The notes beneath the pieces are model-generated. The model ran no database searches, was not told the DNA's origin, and saw nothing but the letters and a program-made list of their open reading frames with translations. 64,000 nt of DNA, taken from contig OY756961.1 in NCBI GenBank assembly GCA_963580455.1, positions 6,615,001 through 6,679,000 of the forward strand. Direction: 5' to 3'. How positions within the stretch are numbered: the stretch's first letter is position 1; each line of letters opens with the position of its first letter. The translations under genes were made by a program, and so were the position numbers. Origin of the DNA: Euonymus europaeus. Lineage: Eukaryota; Streptophyta; Magnoliopsida; Celastrales; Celastraceae. Positions 57,974-64,000 of this stretch are shown in pieces.

Positions 57974-60746
57974 ATGAATGTCCATTGTTCTCAGGATGAT
58001 ATTTTCAGACATGAGATAAAACAAGAAGATGACAATGTGGACGACAATGTGGGCGAAAATGGGGACGAATTTTCCACTGACATGGTATGATTTTTAAGAA
58101 AATTAATATACATTTTCTTATGTAAATTTGTAATACAAATTGTTAATTTCTAACACAATTAATACATTTTTAGGTATTCAATTCACGTCAATCTCTAATT
58201 GATTGGATTCAACATACTGGGCGCAATTTAGGATATATCATTGTCCTGAGAAAGTCAGAGACTAGTCGAGGTGGGAAGAGTCCTAGACTGTTGTTCCAAT
58301 GTGAACGCGGTGACACATACAGAAGTAATAAAACCTCCACGAAGTTTACAGGCACCAAAAAAATCGATTGTCCTTTTAGAGTGAAAGGGGTGAAAATGTG
58401 AACAGATGATGACTGGATGGTAAGGGTAGTATGCGGAACACATAACCATGCCCCTGCATCATATATGGAGGGACATCCATATCTAGGCCGACTCTCTGAT
58501 TCTGAAATGCAATTGACAGAACATTTGTCTACAAAAAATGTGAAGCCACGAGATATCCTAACATCATTGAAGAAGCAAAATCCGGACAATGTTTCTACCA
58601 TTCGGACCATATACAATGCTCGTCAGAAAATTCGAAGTGCTGGAAAAGCCGGTAAAACCCAAATGCAAGTTATCATGTCATTTCTACAACGTGAGGGATA
58701 CATCTTCGAGTGTAGAACAAATGCTGTAACGAATGAGCTTGAAGATCTCTTCTTCGCACATCCAGGATCATTAGATCTATGGCGTGCATTCCCGCACGTG
58801 TTATTGATGGACGCAACGTACAAAACAAACAGGTACATGATGCCTCTCCTTGAGATTGTTGGCGTGCTTGCAACTAATATGACATTTTGCATAGCATTTG
58901 TGTTCCTACACTCAGAGAAAGTATTCAATTATACTTGGGCTTTAAGATGTTTGGAGTCTACAATGAATGGATGCACTACTCCACAAGTTATTGTCACGGA
59001 CAGAGAGTTGGCCTTGCGTCTGCCCAGGTATTTCCTGATGCTAAAAAATTACTTTGTAGATGGCACATCTATAAGAGTATCTTGAGAAAGTGCAGACCAT
59101 CAATAGCAGAAAACAAAACTTGGAATGCATTCTACAAAATGTGGACTACGTTGGTGAAATCGAAAACTGAGAGTGCATATGAGTGCAATTTGGCGGACCT
59201 TGAGGTGCTGTTACAAAACTTTCCAGGTATGATTAATTATCTTAAGGATGTATCTGCCTGGACGGACATATATCTGCATTTTGGAAACCAGACGACTAAT
59301 AGAGTGGAGAGCCAGCATGCGAAGCTGAAGCGATACTTGGAGTCATCACAGTCAGATTTGGAGACATCTCTGTCGTTCATTCATCAAGTCATTCAATCAC
59401 AGGACATAGCTATCAAAGCGAGTATTGAGCAAAACAAAACTATTATCCAACATCAGTTCAACATACCGCACTTGCAGGAATTATGTGGTTTCGTTTCAAG
59501 CCACACATTGCATCTGATTTTGAAGGAATTTGAGTGGTCAAAGAATGCAGATAAAGTTTCCTATAAATGCAGATGTCGACTTCGTATGGGCTACGGACTC
59601 CCATGTGCACACGAGGAAGCAATATTTCTGAATGACGATCGTCCCATACCCATTGAAGCCATAGATAAATTTTGGAGAAAACTTGACTTATCACCTTGTG
59701 TGCCTCTTCAAGAAGATGACATCGATTGTCACGCTGAGCTCCAAGTGTTCACGGAACAGTTTAAGAAACAAACAAGGCATGGAAAGTTCAGTTTTTTAAG
59801 AAAGTTGAGAGAGATAATCACACCATCAATAACTTCAATTCGTGAACCTGCTGTTAAGAAAAATACTCGTGGATGCCCATCCTCAAAGAAAAAAGTTGCA
59901 TCAAATACTCGTGGTAATCCGTCAACATTAGTGTTCGATGAGTCTGATTCCCTTCATTCTAGGGAACCAAGCAGACACAGTTATTCGTTTGGAGGCCCTG
60001 ACTCGAAGAACAAGGAAGACATATCTGCTCGTGTAAACACAACTACATTTGATTTTTTTCAGCCAGATATTTTCGACTTCTAGGAACCAACGAGACACAG
60101 TTGCTCATCTATTCCATACAATCACGCTGTACATGCCTATGTTCGTCAGTTTCCACCTATACTTCATCCTTACATTATGAATGTACAAAACGTAAAACCT
60201 GATGGAAATTGCAGTTTTCGAGCAATAGCTATCTGTCTTGGTCTTCCAGAAGATGCATGGGCAACTATCCGATATAACTTAATGGAAGAGCTGCAAATAT
60301 TCAGGACACAGTATGTTGCAATATTGGGCGGTAATGACCAGTGGACTCGTATATACAACTCATTGAACTTTTTTACATCAGATAGGGGAGCACCGATTGA
60401 GAATTGGATGACTATGCCAGATATGGGTCTCTTGGTTGCTTCAAGATTTAATGTGATATTACACGTTCTAAGTCCTACACAGAGCTTGACGTATTTTCCA
60501 CTTCGATCTACTCCACCACCTACGTATCAACATGCTGCTATCGCTATTGGACACGTAAATGATAATCATTATGTCCAGGTTTCATTGGCAGAGGGTTACC
60601 CGGTGCCTCCCATTATGCCTCAATGGATTCACTTTAGACATGATTGTGCAGCTGCATGTGTTACCCCATATGTGGAGCGAATTGATGCGTACAAGCAACA
60701 TATGCGTTTTAGATGTCCTTCTCAACCCATTGTCTTGGAAGATTAA
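57974..60746 (+). pseudogene. MULE transposase fused in frame to an OTU cysteine protease domain, broken
   Basis: Exon 1 is 57974-58084, the intron 58085-58173, and exon 2 starts at 58174. Parts in order: FAR1-like DNA-binding region (58174-58460), MULE catalytic core with LLMDATYKTN (D at 58810), VIVTDREL (D at 58999) and NRVESQHAKLK (E at 59307), SWIM zinc finger CRC..PCAH (about 59570-59615), basic linker, then an OTU domain (60084-60746). The OTU part has DGNCSFRAIA (Cys within 60210-60212) and NDNHYVQV (His about 60567). Lesions: TGA at 58399-58401, a frameshift near 59010-59030, and TAG at 60081-60083 just before the OTU part. The second transposase half and the OTU domain share one frame, so the ancestral product was a single fusion of roughly 850 aa. 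MULE transposases carrying extra cysteine-protease domains (ULP1 or OTU) are known in plants. Confidence 0.87.
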
Positions 60747-61379
60747 GAATGTAACATGTGTTGATATGTTTTAATAAAAAATAAAAAAATTTCAATTCAA
60801 TTTCTTTATTTTCTAACAATTTAAATATTTTTTTTTGTAAGACATGACATGGAAGGCAAACACAGGCAAGGAAAAAAAATTAAAAATTCCGAGTAGGTTC
60901 CTAGTTGGTTTTGATTTAATTTCTTTATTTTATATGAATTTTTTTTAAAAGAGATGACGTGGAAAAGAGAGTTTGACATGTGAAATTAGATGTACAAACA
61001 AATTTATTTGTTAAAAATAAATTTGTGTAAAAAATGTCTATTTGTGAAAAATAAATTCATAAATAATCTAATTTTTAATGTGCAAAACCAAAAGATTGAA
61101 ATATTTTGTATGCGGGAGAAGTAAAAGATTCAAACGAGGCGCATGTGGGAGAAGTAAAAGTATTTTGTATGTAAATGGTTTTATATTTAGAATAAATCCA
61201 AAAGGTAAAAAGTTGAGGAATTCCGTTGCATTTATCCTCACCCATTTATTATTTAAAGGGAAAGTGAGTGTGAGAGGGGCAAAGGGGACAAATCAAGAAG
61301 GATGTCTTTTGGTGCGCTATCTGACGACGCCGAAAGATTCTCTGTTGCTAGTGTGTAGGGTGGATGCACCCAGTAACTA
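60747..61379. other. 3' flank of the MULE gene
   Basis: AT-rich. At 61100-61165 the block TATTTTGTATG..GGGAGAAGTAAAAG is imperfectly repeated (about 33-bp period). The ORF at 61078-61380 has no known domain. Confidence 0.35.
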
Positions 61380-61641
61380 GACTGGATGCATTTATACTCA
61401 CCCTGGGCCATATTATTGGTGACATTCGTGGGGAGATGGGGTATTTTGATTTTCTAGGTTTTGTTTTCAGACCTAGATGTTTTAATGTGTGCGCCCATTC
61501 CATTGCTAGGTTTGCTTTGTCAAATCCTAATAGATGTGTGTGGGATTTATACTCAGCACCTCAATGGCTCACTGATTGTATTATGGTGGATTCTCCACCT
61601 TTGATTTCTTAAGGAAAGCTGTTTATTCAAAAAAAAAAAAT
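61380..61641 (+). pseudogene. LINE 3' fragment with poly(A) tail
   Basis: The reading FVFRPRCFNVCAHSIARFAL, then SNPNRCVWDLYSAPQWL and TDCIMVDSP, matches the C-terminal RNase H end of plant LINEs (R..N..AH..A.FAL). It is followed by a stop and an A run at about 61629-61641 (TTATTCAAAAAA). Everything upstream is missing, as in extreme 5' truncation. Confidence 0.65.
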
Positions 61642-62589
61642 TGAACTTACAGTAAATTTTGATACACTCATCACAACCATCACTTCTACCCCAAAGAGTC
61701 ATAAGCTGTTGAACTTTTACCAGAGTAACCAGTAGGTACATAAAAATAGTTTTATGACGATGGTCATGATAAGATGCGTTGAACACATATAAGTACAAAT
61801 TAAGTTAACAGGGGTCATATGTAGGGTATACTAGGATTCATTTTCCCGAATATTTTCTTGGAAGCCACGCAGAAAATTTGTGGCGGGAGTCAAGCTTTCA
61901 TTGATCCGATCTCAACACTGTTTAGGTAAAAAATGGTCTGATGGTGATTAGATACGTTAAGCATATATAAGTATAAATTAAAATAATAGAATCATAATGC
62001 AAAGAAAGATCAAAAGTTTTATTTACTTTTATATATGCTGTGGGTTTGTGGATGAATGGCCAAAAGAAGGTGGGGTTTATCAGGTAAACTTTGATTCATT
62101 TTCCCAAACATTTTTTTATTGGAATTTGGAACCCACATAGAAAAGCTTTCATTGAGAAAGACAAGTCAGTATGAAACTATGAATGTCAGTCTTTGTCTTG
62201 ATACTGTATGACTCTCTAACTCTACCGAGCAATTTCAAAAACAAGAAAGTTGACTGGTCATATGCCAAGAAAGTTGACTGGTCATATGCCAAGAAAGTTG
62301 GAAGAAACTTCCTGCAGCTTCACAACAAACATGTATGATCGAGATCACAACAGGCATTGACGATGAATAAACTCCAGGGTGGTAAAGGGGGATAGATCTT
62401 TTTAGTTGAAGTAACCAAAATTCAACTCTCCGGATCAACACAACAAAAACATCCATACATTATCACATCGTATTTTTATTTTTGTTGTGAACAAAAAAAT
62501 ATATATTTGAATTTGTAAAGTTGATCAAAAATATATTTTTTTTCGAAATTTATAAAAAAATATTTTAGATCCCAAAAGCGAGGATGTCA
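61642..62589. other. Spacer with a 24-bp tandem duplication
   Basis: No gene recognised. CAAGAAAGTTGACTGGTCAT with ATGC is exactly duplicated at 62242-62265 and 62266-62289. 62460-62560 resembles the MITE family copies A-C. Confidence 0.45.
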
Positions 62590-62944
62590 TAGGAGAATTC
62601 CTCTGTATAGGAATTTTTTTGAGGTCCTAACTTTTTGGGGTCAATTTTTTTAATTTTTGTTTCTAAATTATCTTTATATTTTGATTGGTTTTATGAATCA
62701 AATGATATTTTTTGTTTGAAATCAAAATTAGATGTAATATGATATCGTATGTCTTTAGTTTTATATCCAATGATTCAAAATTATCATGTATTTTTCATGT
62801 TGAATTTGATTTTTATTTCGAACAAAAAAAATATGTTGTTTGATTTGTAAAATTGATCAAATTAAAAAATATAATTTAGAAAAAAATTAAAAATATTTGG
62901 AACCTCATAAATTATGACCTCATTTTATGACCACATAAAGAAAA

Positions 62945-62950
<6 letters not shown>
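62590..62950. repeat. Inverted-repeat MITE family, copy C
   Basis: Complementary outer blocks (GAATTTTTTTGAGGTCCTAA near 62611 against TTATGACCTCATTTTATGAC near 62915) surround a core with ATCCAATGATTCAAAATTAT and TTTATTTCGAACAAAAAAAA. The core is shared with copies A (33419-33781) and B (50062-50340). Confidence 0.55.

Positions 62951-62982
<32 letters not shown>
62948..62982. repeat. AT dinucleotide microsatellite
   Basis: Uninterrupted TA/AT run of about 17 repeats directly after MITE copy C. Confidence 0.9.
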
Positions 62983-62984
<2 letters not shown>

Positions 62985-63443
62985 GGTCTGGTCAAATTTC
63001 GAGGAGCATTTCAATGCCCCATGAAACTATGAAAGGATTCTTATATTAATGAATTAATTTCATGAGGAAAATTAAGATTAATTTTACAATTATAACTATG
63101 AGTTTGGGACTGACTAGACCCAAGTCTTTTAATACAGATTGGGAAGCTCCCTATGCAAACCCATCCATACATGAATCGCACAAGAAGAATATTTTTATGG
63201 ATGAATGATCTATACATATATATTAATTGCTAGTATACATAAATTAATAATTCATATGAAGATTGATCTCAGGGCCAGTATACTCTATTAATTCGTACGT
63301 ACTATTAGTCCACAACTTGTTCTTTCAAATAACTTAAGTTTCCTACTCCTAACAGTATTATTGTTTTAACATGTGGGATGATCTCGTGCATCAAATATAC
63401 ATAAATAGATAATTTGACAACATATCATGTTAGCTAGTTAGTC

Positions 63444-64000
63444 CAGGGGCGGTCCTGGCCTATTTGGTGCCCGGGGCAAGATATTTTTTTGGGGCCCTTA
63501 AAAAAAATTTCCGGGTTCGGGGCAACGCCCCGAATTTTTTTTTTACACATAGTCATAATTTTTAAACTAATAATAAAAATTCAAACAAATAAAACAACAA
63601 TAAATTTTTGATAGCTGGAACCCAATTTTGGGAGGCTAGACCATCACGCCTTGAATGTCATTACATTAAAATTAAACTAGTAATTACAATATTTAGTTAA
63701 AAATATAATTACATAAAATCACATAAATAGAGACGTTGGAGGTTGGAGAGAACAGAGATTACAAAGATGGGAGATCAGAGAAAGAGGTGAAGATGTAAAT
63801 TAGGGTTTTAAAAGTGAAATTGAGTCTTGTAGTAAGTAACTTTGGACTTGGAATTGGAGGTCCAATTTTAAGTATAAAAAACGGATCTTTGGACCTGAAA
63901 TTGGGGGCCCAATTTTAAGTATAAAAAATGGATCTTTGGACTTGAAATTGGGGGCCCAATTTTAACTACAAAAAATGAAAGAAAAAGAAAAGAGGAGATG
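63444..64000. mobile_element. Possible transposon left end with GGGGCCC-type arms
   Basis: CAGGGGCGGTCCTGG (63444-63458) resembles the CAGGGGCGG termini of plant hAT-like elements. GGTGCCCGGGGCAAG and GGGGCCCTTAAAA, characteristic of such repeats, follow. The right end is not in the window, so this is tentative. Confidence 0.35.
63840..63980. repeat. Tandem repeat, about 47-bp period, three copies
   Basis: CTTTGGACTTGGAATTGGAGG, the variant with ACCTGAAATTGGGGGCCC and the variant with ACTTGAAATTGGGGGCCC each continue into CAATTTTAA[GC]TA. The array runs to near the window end. Confidence 0.85.

Overview
This is a window of nuclear DNA from a flowering plant, most likely a core eudicot and possibly a woody rosid. 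The reasons are GT-AG split genes for plant-specific families (non-specific phospholipase C, a plastid-type UPF1/IGHMBP2-like helicase, BAHD acyltransferases), AT-rich spacers, and a dense load of plant transposons (Ty1/copia, Ty3/gypsy chromovirus, LINE, MULE, hAT, PIF/Harbinger, Stowaway). No bacterial or organellar gene organisation was seen. The species cannot be fixed from the sequence.

Layout. 40-4175 (+): complete four-exon non-specific phospholipase C of the NPC3/4/5 type, with a 2.4-kb first intron carrying tRNA-SINE-like pieces. 4590-13966: a nested transposon block. A decayed Ty3/gypsy chromovirus is split by a 1.9-kb PIF/Harbinger-type element (TTA target duplication) and by a decayed minus-strand Ty1/copia element with both LTRs, a tRNA-Met primer site and the target duplication ACTTC. 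13966-14882: a 264-bp direct duplication with TRIM/LTR-like ends. 16296-17309: a non-autonomous MULE with a 9-bp target duplication. 18244-25066 (+): complete seven-exon helicase gene (973 aa), preceded by a three-codon upstream ORF.

26742-34815 and 47876-49741 (both -): two tandem paralogues of a benzyl-alcohol O-benzoyltransferase-like BAHD enzyme, each with two exons. The intron of the first copy is inflated from about 0.5 kb to 6.7 kb, mainly by a 4.63-kb Ty1/copia element with LTRs that read as identical and a single uninterrupted 1344-aa Gag-Pol ORF. That looks like a very recent and possibly active insertion. The two paralogues serve as filled and empty sites for a Stowaway MITE. Between them lie a 2.3-kb LTR-like sequence with a polypurine tract, a broken unknown coiled-coil ORF, one CACTA-like end and LINE remnants.

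50-64 kb: a 5'-truncated LINE (53.6-56.0 kb), a palindromic minisatellite with a higher-order period, a hAT MITE with a perfect 8-bp target duplication, and a MULE transposase gene whose reading frame runs into an OTU-type cysteine protease domain. The transposase half is broken by a stop and a frameshift, and a second stop separates it from an OTU module that still has its catalytic residues. The end of the window holds short repeats and fragments only.

The four host genes (phospholipase C, helicase and two BAHD genes) show no common pathway. They are ordinary neighbouring plant genes embedded in transposon-rich sequence.
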